Assembly (NCBI GenBank): GCA_963662155.1
Contig: OY759263.1
Coordinates: 20,537,165-20,601,164, forward strand
Direction of reading: 5' to 3'
From: Lamellibrachia columna
Taxonomy: Eukaryota > Annelida > Polychaeta > Sabellida > Siboglinidae
Length of the DNA: 64,000 nucleotides
Every line of letters begins with the position of its first letter. Positions within the stretch are counted from its first letter, which is position 1. The notes under the pieces were generated by a model that saw only the letters and a program-made list of their open reading frames with translations, was not told the origin of the DNA and did no database searches. Below, piece after piece: positions 1 through 11,700 of this stretch. A program made the translations under genes and the position numbers.

Positions 1-194
1 TGGTGTATATTGCTTATATACAGTAGTACATACAGTATTCAAGTATATGGAAAAATCTTGCCAATTAGCATTATGTACTGTAGATACTTCTGTGTTGAAT
101 ACGTTGTACAATTTAGCAGTTTGTTGGCTAAGTATATCGGATAATATTTACAAAATGTATTTACAAATAGTAAGCAGAACTAATCAATTTAAGA

Positions 195-530
195 CTAAGC
201 AAAAGCTATAACAACTTGCCGTGAGGAACCACTACCACCGGCTTGCAGATCCATCTCAACAGGTTCTGCATTGAGAGGAGTAGATGGCGGAGAAGGTATA
301 GCTTCTAAATTGCGTTTCATGTTCCTACTCTTATTTTGTGCCAGTTTCCATCGTCTTTTCCTTCGTCTGTGCTCCCTTTCCGTCATGTCTTTCACTTCCT
401 TAACTTTCCCTGCCGCCTTCCTCTCATGCCATCGTACTCGCTCCCTTTCCTTTCTCAGTTCTCTTAAATCTGGGTAATTTTTAGCTTTCTCCCTGAACCG
501 TCTTTGGCGCTCGGCATTGGAAAGAGGCAT
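195..530 (-). CDS. Small basic transposon-associated reading frame
   Basis: About 111 codons read on the minus strand from a Met (MPLSNAERQRRFREK) to a stop after VVIAFA. The open frame extends 12 codons further upstream. The N-terminal two thirds are very rich in Arg, Lys and Glu and probably helical or coiled-coil. A Pro/Ser stretch (PSPPSTP) and a Gly/Ser patch follow. Proteins starting MPLS/T-NAER-xRxRE with a WHxRKAAGK segment recur in marine invertebrate and fish genomes, often near mobile elements; that is from memory. It could be one exon of a longer gene or a decayed element ORF. I assign no function. Confidence 0.4.
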   Translation of the reverse strand: MPLSNAERQRRFREKAKNYPDLRELRKERERVRWHERKAAGKVKEVKDMTEREHRRRKRRWKLAQNKSRNMKRNLEAIPSPPSTPLNAEPVEMDLQAGGSGSSRQVVIAFA

Positions 531-637
531 GTCTTGTAATTTTCTCTGCTGAAATATTATGAACAAATTTGCAAATATAAATAAGAGAAAGTAAAAAAGT
601 GTGAGGATCTGTAGGCTACTAGGTACACGTAGCCTAT

Positions 638-1970
638 AGTGCCCTGCGCGGGCCTAGAATTTGATCCCAAGCCCGGCCCGCAATTAGCAGTTAGAGTCCA
701 GGCCCAGCCCAGGCCCGCAATAATTTTTCAAGCCCGGCCCGGCCCAGGCCCGCAAACTAGAATTCAGGCCCGGCCCAGGCCCGACCCAGACTGTGAATGT
801 TTGGCCCAGGCCCGGCCCGCAAGTTTCAGGCCCAGGCCCGGCCCATACCCGCGGGCCAAAGATGGGTAAGCCCGCAGCCCGCAAGCCCGCGGCCCGCTAA
901 GTTTAGAGAAGATAAACCTATAATCTTATAACAAAGACGAAAAACAAATAAACTGTCAAACAGACTTATTGTTTTATTAAATAAAAAGGTCCATAGTGTG
1001 CTGGATGAGTTCTAAAAATTCAGCACCACCAACTTCTTCAAACTTACGAATATCCTGAAGAAAAATAAAGAAAAACTTCTTAGTGTCATTACTATTAAAT
1101 ATGGTAACATTTGTTATATTTGGCTTTAATGTATTGGTTTATTGTTAGGGTAGGATATTTGTTTATCTAACCCTGACTTAACCCATATGCAAGCCACAAT
1201 CCCAATTTATATTGTTAATTGAATTAGCTCAACTAAGTTAACATAATTTAATATGATATTTCAATTAAATGTCACCCACTAGCACTGACACCCAGTGGCA
1301 TTTCCAGCAGGTCTGCAGTCACTAGCCTGAGACAGACATGTTCAGACATGTGTGAATGAATTAGGACTGGGGAGAAATACCAATTACCAACTGGGTTGGG
1401 TACTGGGTAGTGGGCTAGTGGCCTAGTGTGCACTTGGCAGTGGGCAGGTCTTTCAGGTGGGCAATGTTTGGAGGGAAGACCTAGACAATAGAATGTCCAA
1501 GGGTAGGGTCAAAGGGTGATAAGTTGATGGTTAATCATGGCTTGATTGCCTCTGCAAATATCTAAAGTAAACATTTGGGGCTGGCTACTTCCAGCCAAGT
1601 GAACTTATGGGGTCATTAGATTCCATGCAAGATCTCAATTTGCAACTATATAATACTAAAGAAATAATTTTAAGCATTCATTAAACGGAATTACAATTTA
1701 TAATCAGTTTTTATTTAAACAAATAAAGTAATAATCAGTGTTTTGTATGAATATTTTTATTATGTCCAGGCCCGGCCCGGCCCGCTCACATTAGGCCCAG
1801 GCCCGGCCCAAGCCCGATGTGTTTAAATTGTTTTCAGCCCAGGCCCGGCCCGGGCCCGCAGTATGTAGGCCCAGGCCCGGCCCGCGAAATTATGTAGAGG
1901 AACGGCCCGGCCCGGCCCGCGGGCTGCGGGCCGGGCTTGGACCAAAAGCCCGGCCCGCGCAGGGCACTAG
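638..1970. mobile_element. hAT-like DNA transposon, probably non-autonomous
   Basis: The left end AGTGCCCTGCGCGGGC (from 638) is matched in inverse at the right end (to about 1968). Inside each end lie many copies of GGCCCGGCCC / GCCCAGGCCCGG words (about 640-900 and 1765-1950) in an otherwise AT-rich locus. The octamer TAGCCTAT flanks it at 630-637 and 1971-1978, as expected of the 8-bp target duplication of hAT elements, with a 2-nt uncertainty at the right boundary. The interior (900-1760) is AT-rich with no long transposase frame. Confidence 0.6.
977..1054 (-). other. Possible terminal exon fragment inside the hAT-like element
   Basis: A pyrimidine-rich acceptor (TTTTTCTTCAG) on the minus strand leads into a 25-codon open stretch (KFEEVGGAEFLELIQHTMD) ending in TAA. 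It could be the last exon of the element's lost transposase, but it is short and unmatched. Confidence 0.18.
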
Positions 1971-2049
1971 TAGCCTATCACAAAGTTCCACAGACTATGT
2001 GACATTACAACTCAACTGCTATGACTATGTATTGCATGGTTACTGACTA

Positions 2050-2947
2050 ATTAGTATTATGCTTGAAAATGTTGGCCACAGCATCTCGCAAACAAAACGA
2101 AAATGTACCAATAATTTACTATACATACATCCAGTCAACTCCATAACGTTATGGAGTTTACAGGATAAGCCGTTACGGAATTGATAAATTTGACTTCCAA
2201 CCTATAGAACTCTACGGGAAGACCTCATATTATCGCTTTAATCAATTAATCCAGGCATGTGCCGATTGAAAAAACACTGTTATACACTTAAAGTGCACAG
2301 TTACTGGTTACTTAATTACAAGAAACACGTTACTTAGTTGACACAGTAAAAGCATACGCAGAGGGGTACCCATGTGTATCTGACTATTACGGAAAAAGTA
2401 ACAAATTTGTCGAACTTACGAGTTTTGCATTCGTCAAGGAACTTATTTGCAGACACGGTGTAGACATCTGGTGATCAAAAATGAACTAATAAAAATACTA
2501 TATTGGTTTTCTTGTTGTCGTTACGGAGTTGCCACGGCCATGGGGACACAGTTTTTGGAGCAGGTAGTTCGACCTGTTTCTGATTTCTGCACATATACAC
2601 ACTTTTTGTAATATAGAAACGTAATCTATATGCATAAGAAAGACAGCAAACAAAAAGGTGGAAGAAAAGCCTAACTCTTATTTCTTGACGAATACTCACG
2701 AGGTGCCTGTTTCAAATTCAGGGACAGCTAAAAATTACATATTTTGGCTTATGTGATGACATAATTGCATTTATTACATAAAAAAGACAACTCAAATAAA
2801 ACATGTACAATATTTTCTAATGAGAGTAAGCTAGTATTATTGATCATAATTAAAACAAACATGACACGTTGTATCTTTGTTGCTTTTGGAGCCGCTTAAA
2901 TTTTGGGGACAACAAAAGTTACCTTAATAAAATAATGACCCACATAG
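2050..2947. other. Non-coding stretch, no gene seen
   Basis: AT-rich sequence between the hAT-like element and the start of duplication copy A. A minus-strand frame at 2475-2699 follows an acceptor-like GTGCAG and ends near a GTGAGT donor-like site, but its protein resembles nothing I know. Confidence 0.4.
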
Positions 2948-3007
2948 TATATACCTGGCTATGGCTGTTCCAGTGACTAATGATTGATAGTGTTCTGGTT
3001 GTGACTG

Positions 3008-3014
3008 TGAGTCA
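3008..3014 (+). promoter_or_regulatory. Consensus AP-1 site (TGAGTCA)
   Basis: One perfect TGAGTCA lies in the 5' flank of MyD88-A, 2.4 kb before the death-domain exon. Copy B carries two in tandem. Motif match only. Confidence 0.3.
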
Positions 3015-3168
3015 TGACTGTGTGCCTTCTGAGTTTGAGGTATCGCTTTTACTTTTGGCATTAATTGGAGGAGCAGGAGCAAGCAGATATTAATGTCTGT
3101 AACTTGGTTATTAGTGCAAGTGGTGATTAATTATGAAACGAGACAGATATTTTAATAACAGCATTGAG

Positions 3169-3174
3169 GTAAGG
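3169..3174 (+). promoter_or_regulatory. Possible 5'-UTR splice donor (GAG|GTAAGG)
   Basis: The coding region probably starts in an exon preceded by an intron, so an upstream non-coding exon is expected. GCATTGAG|GTAAGG is a good donor candidate at the end of the non-repetitive 5' segment, just before a SINE. In copy B the same position reads GAGATAAGG, which removes the GT. Confidence 0.25.
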
Positions 3175-3548
3175 TTCTTCTTCTTCCTGTCAAGGACTCG
3201 GCTCTAAGAGCATTGTGAGTCCTGCTCGGCGCCTCTCATGCGCTGGGAATCGGTGGGTTCAAGATAGAGTTTGAGTCCACGGCAGGTTACACATTTACCC
3301 CCTGTGTGGGATCTTTTACTTCCCCTGGCATAGACACCAGGTAGAAGGGACCAACAGCTTTTAGTGTCTCTTCCGAAAGACACGGACAAAGTGGGGTGAA
3401 CGAAATTGCCCAGGTTTTGAAACGGCAGCAGGTGGTTTTGAACCCCGGTCCCGTCAACTGAAAAGTCCAACGCTCTACCACATGTAGTTTTGAACCCCGA
3501 TCCCCTCAACCGAAAGTCTGTCGCTCTACCACTCGACCACCGTGCCCC
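3175..3548 (-). mobile_element. tRNA-derived SINE with two tandem tRNA-like heads
   Basis: On the minus strand the element opens with GGGGCACGGTGGTCGAGTGG (box A-like) and GGGGTTCAAAAC (box B-like). A second head then follows (TGGTAGAGCG ... GGGTTCAAAACC), then a body containing GTCTTTCGGAAGAGACACTAA and AAAGATCCCACACAGG. It ends in a GAA-rich tail. The duplicated head suggests a dimeric origin. Confidence 0.7.
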
Positions 3549-3905
3549 AGGTTTGACATATCATTTAAGTCAAGACTCAAGTTTGGAACATCAACAAATT
3601 CACATGGAATGTTAAGAAATGAGCATAGAGTTCAAAGTAGAACATACCTGATTCAAAGTTGGTTCCAATAGTTTTAACAATATATAACAAGATTGCCATC
3701 TAAGAATAACAAGCTCCAGATTACAAGCGGACAATGAAGCCAATTGGCAAAACGAAAGTCTAACACTTTTCCACCTAGGTGTGTAGCCTGTTTTCAGATG
3801 TTTCTCCATACATTTATTATCCTCCATGAAAATGAGTACTTTCTCATTGCCAAATCTACAATGTTCTTTTACTAATGTAACTTTGTGCCCTCTGGTTCTT
3901 CGACC

Positions 3906-3965
3906 TGGGGAGGGGCGCAGCAGTTGTGTGGTAGAGCGTTGGACTTGCTGTAAAATCATGTACAC
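3906..3965 (+). mobile_element. SINE head fragment
   Basis: GGGGCGCAGCAGTTGTGTGG followed by TAGAGCGTTGGACTTGC matches the head of the neighbouring SINEs, but box B and the body are missing. Confidence 0.5.
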
Positions 3966-4208
3966 CTCTAGTTATAGCAGGAAGACCAGTTGTCTGTAAA
4001 CGGATTGATGAAGGAAACTAAGTGAGAGGTCAGCCTCCTAGAAAAGGCTATATCAAACCAAACCGTCCTAGCTGAAAGACTACAGTTATATCTGGATAGC
4101 AGACGGCACAGCTATATTAAAACTGGAAATACTCCATTGACCTATCCAGGGGAGAGTGTCCAGGTACGGAATTGTGTGGGTTAGCCTAGGATGTCCAGAA
4201 TAGTGGTC

Positions 4209-4420
4209 CATGGCTGAGATTGTGTGGTAGAGCGTTGGACTTGCGGTTGAGGGGACTAGGGTTCGAAACCACCTGCTGCCGTTTCAAATATTGGGCAATT
4301 TCATTTACACCACTTTGCCTGTGTCTTTTGGAAGAGACACTAAAGGCCGTTGGTCCCTTCCGCCAGGTGTCTGTGTCAGGGAAGTAAAAGGTCCCACACA
4401 GGGAAATGGAAAAAACCTGC
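4209..4420 (+). mobile_element. tRNA-derived SINE, single head
   Basis: Box A-like TGTGGTAGAGCGTTGGAC and box B-like GGGTTCGAAACC precede the same body as the 3.2-kb element (GTCTTTTGGAAGAGACACTAA, AAAAGGTCCCACACAGGG). The 3' end is truncated. Confidence 0.7.
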
Positions 4421-4571
4421 TGAGAACTAATTAAGTCTAACAAAGGAAAACGTAAAATAAACCAATCAGGACTATTATTAGAATTGTTAGCCCCAGACAG
4501 GGCTGTTTGGAATTAAATGTCATACGAACCTAATCCTTCTGAAGAAAATAATTATAAATATTAGTGTTGTC

Positions 4572-5095
4572 ATGCTTCTTGGTCTGGAACCAAACAGTTG
4601 GTACCACAGGTCTCGGTTCTACACCATTCCAGATCTGGAACCAAACAGTTGGTACCACGGTTCTCGGTTCTACACCATTCCAGATCTGGAATCAAACAGT
4701 TGGTACTGCAGTTCTACCCTTTTCCAGACCTGGAACCAAATAGTTGGTACCACGGGTCTCGGTTTTAACCCCTTCCAGACCTGGAACCAAGCAGTTGTTT
4801 CCATGGGTCTTCGGTTCTACCCCCTTCCAGACCTGGAACCAAACAGTTGGTTCCACAGGTCTCGGTTCTATCCCCTTCCAGACCTGGAACCAAACAGTTG
4901 GTTCCACAGGTCTCGGTTCTATCCCCTTCCAGACCTGGAACCAAACAGTTGGTTCCACAGGTCTCGGTTCTATCCCCTTCCAGACCTGGAACCAAACAGT
5001 TGGTTCCACAGGTCTCGGTTCTACCCCATTCCAGACCTGGAACCAAACAGTTGGTTCCACAGGTCTCGGTTCTACCCCCTTCCAGACCTGGAACC
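4572..5095 (+). repeat. 51-bp hairpin-forming minisatellite, about 10 units
   Basis: Units follow the pattern CCAGACCTGGAACCAAACAG then TTGGTTCCACAGGTCTCGG. GGAACCAA and TTGGTTCC form a perfect 8-bp stem around ACAG, extended by AGACCTG/CAGGTCT with a 2-nt bulge. All six frames are open through the repeat, which explains the overlapping spurious ORFs. It lies about 0.3 kb before the MyD88-A death-domain exon. Confidence 0.9.
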
Positions 5096-5456
5096 ATCAG
5101 AACACTAGTTATCAGTGATACAGTCACCCATTCGTGGTATTCTAAGCTCTGTATCTAATGTATCTAAATACTGTATCTAATGCCCATTGTCCAATTGCGT
5201 GTGCTGACTACAGAGTGTTTAGATTGACTTAAATGGCCATATATAGAGTGTAGCAACTGCACTATGCTATGCAATGGGAGCTCCTTATGAAACAACTCTT
5301 CATCAATTACAAAAAAACAACCTGTTCTTTCTTCAGTTGCAGTGACATCTTCCACCACTGAGTCGGCAATAAGTTTGATCACCATTCATATTCCTGCGAC
5401 ACAAGGGTGTGTCACCTGACATTGACACATTTAGTGACGCTGACATAAGACGCAAG

Positions 5457-5790
5457 ATGTCATCTGTAATAAACATTGAGGAATACCAAAATGTTCCCGC
5501 CCGGGCTCTTAACATGTCCATACGTAATTTCCTCTCCCACATGCTGGACAGGGAAGAGGTTTCCGTGACCCCAAGGCACCTCTTGATGAACTGGATGGGC
5601 TTGGCTGAGCTGCTGGGCTACAACTATGATGCCATCATGAACTTTGACAGCAATGGAAGTCGAGGAAAAACTAGGATGTTGCTAGGTGATTATACCATGA
5701 AAGGGGGTGACGTTGCTACACTTCTACTATCTTTGCAAGAACTCGAACGCTACGACATTCTTGAGGATGCTGGATTCCGGGAGAGTCTCC
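5457..5790 (+). CDS. MYD88: MyD88-A coding exon 1: death domain
   Basis: It encodes residues 1-111, and the donor is CTCC|GTAAGTG. The exon likely starts at 5406 after ...GACACAAG. It differs from copy B at seven residues. Confidence 0.85.
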
Positions 5791-8700
5791 GTAAGTGTCA
5801 CAAATGTCTACATTTATTAGTGTCAAATGGTGTGTATATATGAATATCTAAAAGTGTAGTATATGCTGCAAAGGTGACTAATTATATTAATAGTCTTCAT
5901 TTTAAATAGACATCCTATCCACACACAGACATGCACATACATCTGTATACAACTGTATCCAGTGTATGCTTTTTTTACCGACATGTTTCTAAATTTGGAG
6001 AATTGTACAGCATTTTAGTTGGTAATTATTACCATAATAATGAAAGTTACAATAAACAACTTTTTTAAACATAGCACAAATGCAAAATTGTGTTTAAATT
6101 TCATTATTGTTTTTTTTCTTTCGTTCTTTTGATGTTTTCAGAATCGTTTTACTTTAAAAAAAAATTTGTTTTAAGGTTCTTCACTTACCAACAGTTTTGA
6201 GTGTCATGTTGTATAACCCAGTTTTCTTCTTTTTCGTATTTTTACTGCCAGTTTCTTAGGCCTACATAACTTCCAGGTACACACAAATTCACATATATAT
6301 CGCTCAAAAGATCATACATCAGTGTGCTAAAGAATTTTTTTAATAATAAGTTTTGAAAACTAAATATTAGTTTGATTAAATTTCTTAGTCAGTAAATATT
6401 ATATAAAAATCTCATATGGGTAGAGCAGGATTTCATATAGGTAAGTTGTCCATATTTGCCCTATAAAAGGCCTTAAAAACATTAATTACACAGAGTGATT
6501 TTTTAATATGGTCCATTGCTTGAAATCTAAATGCAAACATTTGTTGATCCCTGTAGTCATAATATACTGGTATGCTTGGTGGTATCAGGAAGTGTTTTAC
6601 AATTTGATCATGGGCATTACCTCAGTGCATTTTCTGACACTCTCTGATTGGTGTCAGCTAATGTATTGTGCAAGACATAATTCGCTTCTAATTGAAATGA
6701 CATAGGTACATGATTTGCATTGCTACATCTATAAACAGAGCAAACAATGTCACAGTGAATAATATGTGACATTTGTACTTTGTACCAAGTACAAATCCAC
6801 AACCTAGGGTTGCTACACAGTAAGAACAAAAGCTAATTAAGTTTACCCCTGTATGTTATTTGACGTATTGGCGACACCTGTGTGCATGGATTATGATGTA
6901 ACCTATGAACTGTGTGGTGGATTCATACATGATGGGATTCATACTTGATGCCATATTAATATTGATTCTGGGACACCAATTTATGTTATACCAGGCATTA
7001 AATGGTGTCATGTTATATAATGGAATAACACTTGTGTGGATTATGATGTACAGACTGTTCTTTGAATTGTTATTTGTATACTTTAAAACTTTGGAATTTG
7101 TGTTGAATATTTCTGTGGGGAACCTACTATTACTAGGCTACAATAACAACAAAACAAAATACTGTCACATATATCAACATTTATTGGAACATTTTATTGT
7201 GCATCCACTCGTTTTGTGTACAAATGATAATTATTATTATACAGCAATAACAAAACATAAAGTACAAATCCACATGTCATGTATGAATCCATGCATCAAA
7301 TACACTGTATGGTCATATTGATAATTAATATTGATCTAATACTGTTACTACATCATGTCAGAAAGACCTAATGGCATCAACAGAGATTCAAGACAACCAT
7401 AGTATCAGGGATGGCTGTGTTTTCTCCTCTGTCAGATAATAAATGAAATATGAATCAAACTACTTATATATAACATTGTTAATGAGCAAGTCCAATCATT
7501 TGAAAGTAACATAAACTTGCATGGGGGTCATTTGTGGTAACCACAATTAGTGAAAATACAGACAATAGTTTTATGCACTTTCTTCTAGATAATACGAATT
7601 CATGATATAAAATTACATTTTAATAATCAGGATTGAGACCAGTATGGTACACTATTGTAACGGGTATAATCCTGTAAAGTACATATATTAATAATAAGTT
7701 ACTTATAGTGCCCCATCCAAATAATTGGTGTATACCTTGCCATGGGGTGTACATTATAAATAAAATCACTACTAAAACTACAGTTAAAACTACTAATGTA
7801 CAAAAACGTACAATCAATACTAGTAAAACACACTAAAATATCTTATATATGAAATAGTTAAAATTAATATACACAAAGCTTATAGATATATATATATATA
7901 TTATTTTAATACATTTATTTGTTTAATTAATTTATTATATATACATATATATATATATTAAAATAATAAATAAATAATATATATAGTTAATTAAGATCAC
8001 AATGATTAAACATGATGATTCTATATAATTAAATAGTAAAATAGTTTTTAAAAAGATGCGTCTTGAGAGCCACTTTGAACTGACCAACACTCATGCACTG
8101 GCGCACTGTGATGGGCAGACTACAGATGCGGTTACATCTTAGCCATGATTTACAGGTTTCCTTGTATCCACATGGCAAGCTCTGACACCACTTGCACTTT
8201 GACAAATCAACAGGTTTAAAACAATACTCAATGATTAATTGATTCATTCTCTGTTGCACAGGAACTGATGTGGCCGCATATTTGTCGAGCCAACAGCAAC
8301 AGAATACACAAAGGCCTCCTGAACAGGACCCAAAAGGTGGGGTTCACAGCAACGAGGCACACCTCAACATACTTAATTAAGCTCCAAAAGGGATGATGTA
8401 CAGTCAATGGTTGGAAGCGTGCAATGTGCTGGGAAACAGAATGAGGACAAATGCATTAATAACTGGATGTGCTGAAAATTGGTCTCAACCACCTGTGAGA
8501 TTTCATTAAAAAGATAACTTTCTCACTGTTATACAAAGCATTATATGTACAATGAGATGTCGAATTGGCAACAAATTTAAATCTCTTCATAACTTGAAGC
8601 TAATTTTCTTGTTTTGCTATATTGAAGACGTCCCGCAAAATAAGTAAACACCATAAGAAAATTCAAGTCAATAGGAAATTACTGAATTGCATAAGTTACA

Positions 8701-11700
8701 TGGTGTCCAACAAACACATTTCCTATTGACATGAATTTTCTGATGGTGTTGTCGAATTTGCAACAGATTGCTGAATAGTGTAAGTTACACTGCGTCCACG
8801 AAGTCTTTTTCACATAACAAACACATTTCCTATTGACTTGAATTTTCTTATGGTGTTTACTTATTTTGCGGGACGTCTTCAATATAGCAAAACAAGAAAA
8901 AAGAAAACTAGCTTCAAGTTATGAAGAGATTTAAAGACGGACACAGTAACTTACAAAACGTTGAATTCTTATAGTTTTAAATGGGACTCAGACAATTTGG
9001 TCAGAAAGACAAGTCCTTTTTGCTGAACGATCTATTGGATTAAATGTGTTTATAAACGATTCGGCCATTTCAAAATGTTACTGGCTGTTGTGGCTATGGG
9101 GCTGATATGATGTAAGTTGTGGCCACGCCACTTTGTTTTGTTGCCCAGTGTTGTTGAGATGCAAACATAAGAGTTTTATGTTCTTTGTGTTGGCTCTTCA
9201 TGCCGACTTGAATGTTATCTCTGAGCACTGTTTCCGTGTGTTTGCAGTGACATCTGCTGGGCCACCTTTTCTTGATCCCGACATGGAGATTGATTGTCAA
9301 GAATCTATGGCATTGACAATCCAGGACAGTAAGTAGGGGACTGACAATAAACAATTGTATTGATAGTAAATTGAACTATCAGTGGTTAAAGTTGATAGTA
9401 CACTGAACTGTCAACAGTAACAATAGTTTCAAAAAACATTTCATCCGGGCTACTTGTGCCACAGTAGCAATAGAAATAAACATATTTTTTAGCTACATAG
9501 AACATTTTTTATTTATTTATCGACCTTCTAGCGACATTCATGATTCTAGCATTAATACAGTCCATAGATAAGTTGTTCCATCCTGATCATAATACAACAC
9601 GAACTCAAGTAGTTGAGAAATTTTAAGTGAAACAGAAGTTATAGTTTTGGGCATATGCACCTATAAGACTTACTAAAGCATAATAACTTGCAACTCCAAT
9701 TATGAATATCACACCAGTGGTTTACTAGGAAAACCTTGTTGAACACACATCTTAATTTCATGGGCCATGCCATACTCTTAGATAACCCTACGTCACAAAT
9801 GTTAAAGTCTAGCAAAATTCACTTACCAAATGAAACTATATTTGTACACACCTGTTCCTGTACTTGCCTATGGTATATATGGCCATGCTGTTTGTGTTCA
9901 AATTCAACTTATGTAACATATTTTGGCTTTTGCTTACTAAACTCCTCTTTCTGGCAAAATGTCATGTTTGTTTGAGACTTTGCATTGGTTCTGTGTATAC
10001 TGGGATCACTTAATACATAGTCTATATTACCCTATTTTCAAAGAACTGCACATGCATTTATAGGTCACACTGGCTAACATGTCATCCCTTGGTCAGCTGG
10101 AGAAATGAGTGGAATCGTCCACTTTTAGAACACATTCTGAGTAAACCACTGACATGATATTTTTTATTTTAGTTGCACTTGATTAGTTTATCTCTTTTAG
10201 GTGCGTTGCCCCAAAACCATGACTTTTGTTTCGCTTTAAAATGTCATATGTTTGATCATTGGCAAAATTACAGTAGGTAGATGGGTAGAGATGCAAACAA
10301 GAAAAAAGGTGTCACCACAAATTTTCCATTGGTATGACATGGATACGACAAATCATATCTGGTCAAGCACAAACCAATTATTGTCATTAATGTTACATCG
10401 ACAAATTACCCGGTGTTTGTTTTTTCCAGGTGAAACTGGGACAGCGACCGAGTATGATGCATATGTCGTTTATGCAGATGAAGATTTCACATTTGTCAGG
10501 GAAATGATCGATCAACTGGAGACAAAATTTGGTCTGCGTCTGTGCATATCAAACCGTGACATGCTTGCTGGATCTGCTGAGTTTCAGGCTGTTGCGGCAC
10601 TGATCAAGAAGAGGTAATTGTATTTGACCTGGCAAGCACTGTAAGAATTATTGTTTATACTTGAATCATTCTTTTATTTTGTATTGTGCTAGATTAGTTG
10701 GTATCTTATGATGAAACTCATTTCAGAATGTCTAGGATCAAATGAGCTTACAGTAGACTTTCCTGGTGTCTCCAGAGGTGCTGCTGAGTTCTTCACAATG
10801 ATGAAAACTTTTGTTGCTTCTCATACTGTATTCAATGTTAAAAATGTGATCATAAGTAAATTAAATTATAATATATATGATTATGTCAAAATATTGCTGC
10901 ATATATTTGTGATAATTACACATAACTGATAAAGCTACAAGTATAATATTTTTGAAACAATTTTGTTTGATCTCCTGAGTATTATCTAAAGTTTTGTAGA
11001 TAGCTTTTAACATCATAACATTTTTATTTTGACAGTTAACTCGTTCGTTAATTTTGTTGGCTTTCAGTTGTTGTAGTTGTTTAATTTTTTATCATTGTCT
11101 CTAAATTCCCTCTGATGTGCAGGTCGTAAATGCCTGAATGTAGCTATCAGAAAAATACAGTTTAAAAAAAAATTGTGAACCAACAATTGGAACCGATATA
11201 AAGAATTACATTCAGAGATTCCATGTGTTGTCAAGACACTAATGTTGTGTTTTTAGGTGTAAAAAGGTGATCGTGGTGATGAGTCCTGCATTCAAACGTA
11301 GCCATATGTGCACATTCGCTACAAATTTTGCATTCTCGCTATGCCCAAGTAAGTTATTTTTCAACTGCTGTTTATTGTTAGATCCATTACTGCAACATAT
11401 AACAACATTTATCACACACATTTTATTTGTATTATGCATACAATTTTTTTTTGTTGGTTCACAATTATATTTGTGTATCTAGCAAACATGGCCGCCACAG
11501 AATTCAATGGAATATATGACAGAATGTCCAACAGCTTACATTTGTGGCAGCCATGTTTGTTAGCTTGTCGGACTGTTAAGTAAAAAGACACAATGGATCT
11601 GACAGTTGCAGGTTAAAGGGAAGGCACAATCCTAAAACAAAACAATATAGAATCTTATTTTCTGAGATGTGTTTCAGTTTCATTTTGCCGTTATTAATTT

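Noticed and set aside
3175..3548. True tRNA genes on the minus strand
   Set aside because: The heads do not complete a cloverleaf and are followed by a shared SINE body.
4692..5158. Several long overlapping frames in both strands
   Set aside because: They come from the 51-bp minisatellite, whose period is a multiple of three and which lacks stops in all frames.
5406..5456. GTG at 5409 as the MyD88 start
   Set aside because: Animal genes rarely start at GTG. The segment is better read as exon sequence after an acceptor, with the first Met at 5457.
6508..7321. Intronic frames repeated at 23818-24631
   Set aside because: They are conserved only because the whole block is duplicated. They are AT-rich, with no family resemblance.
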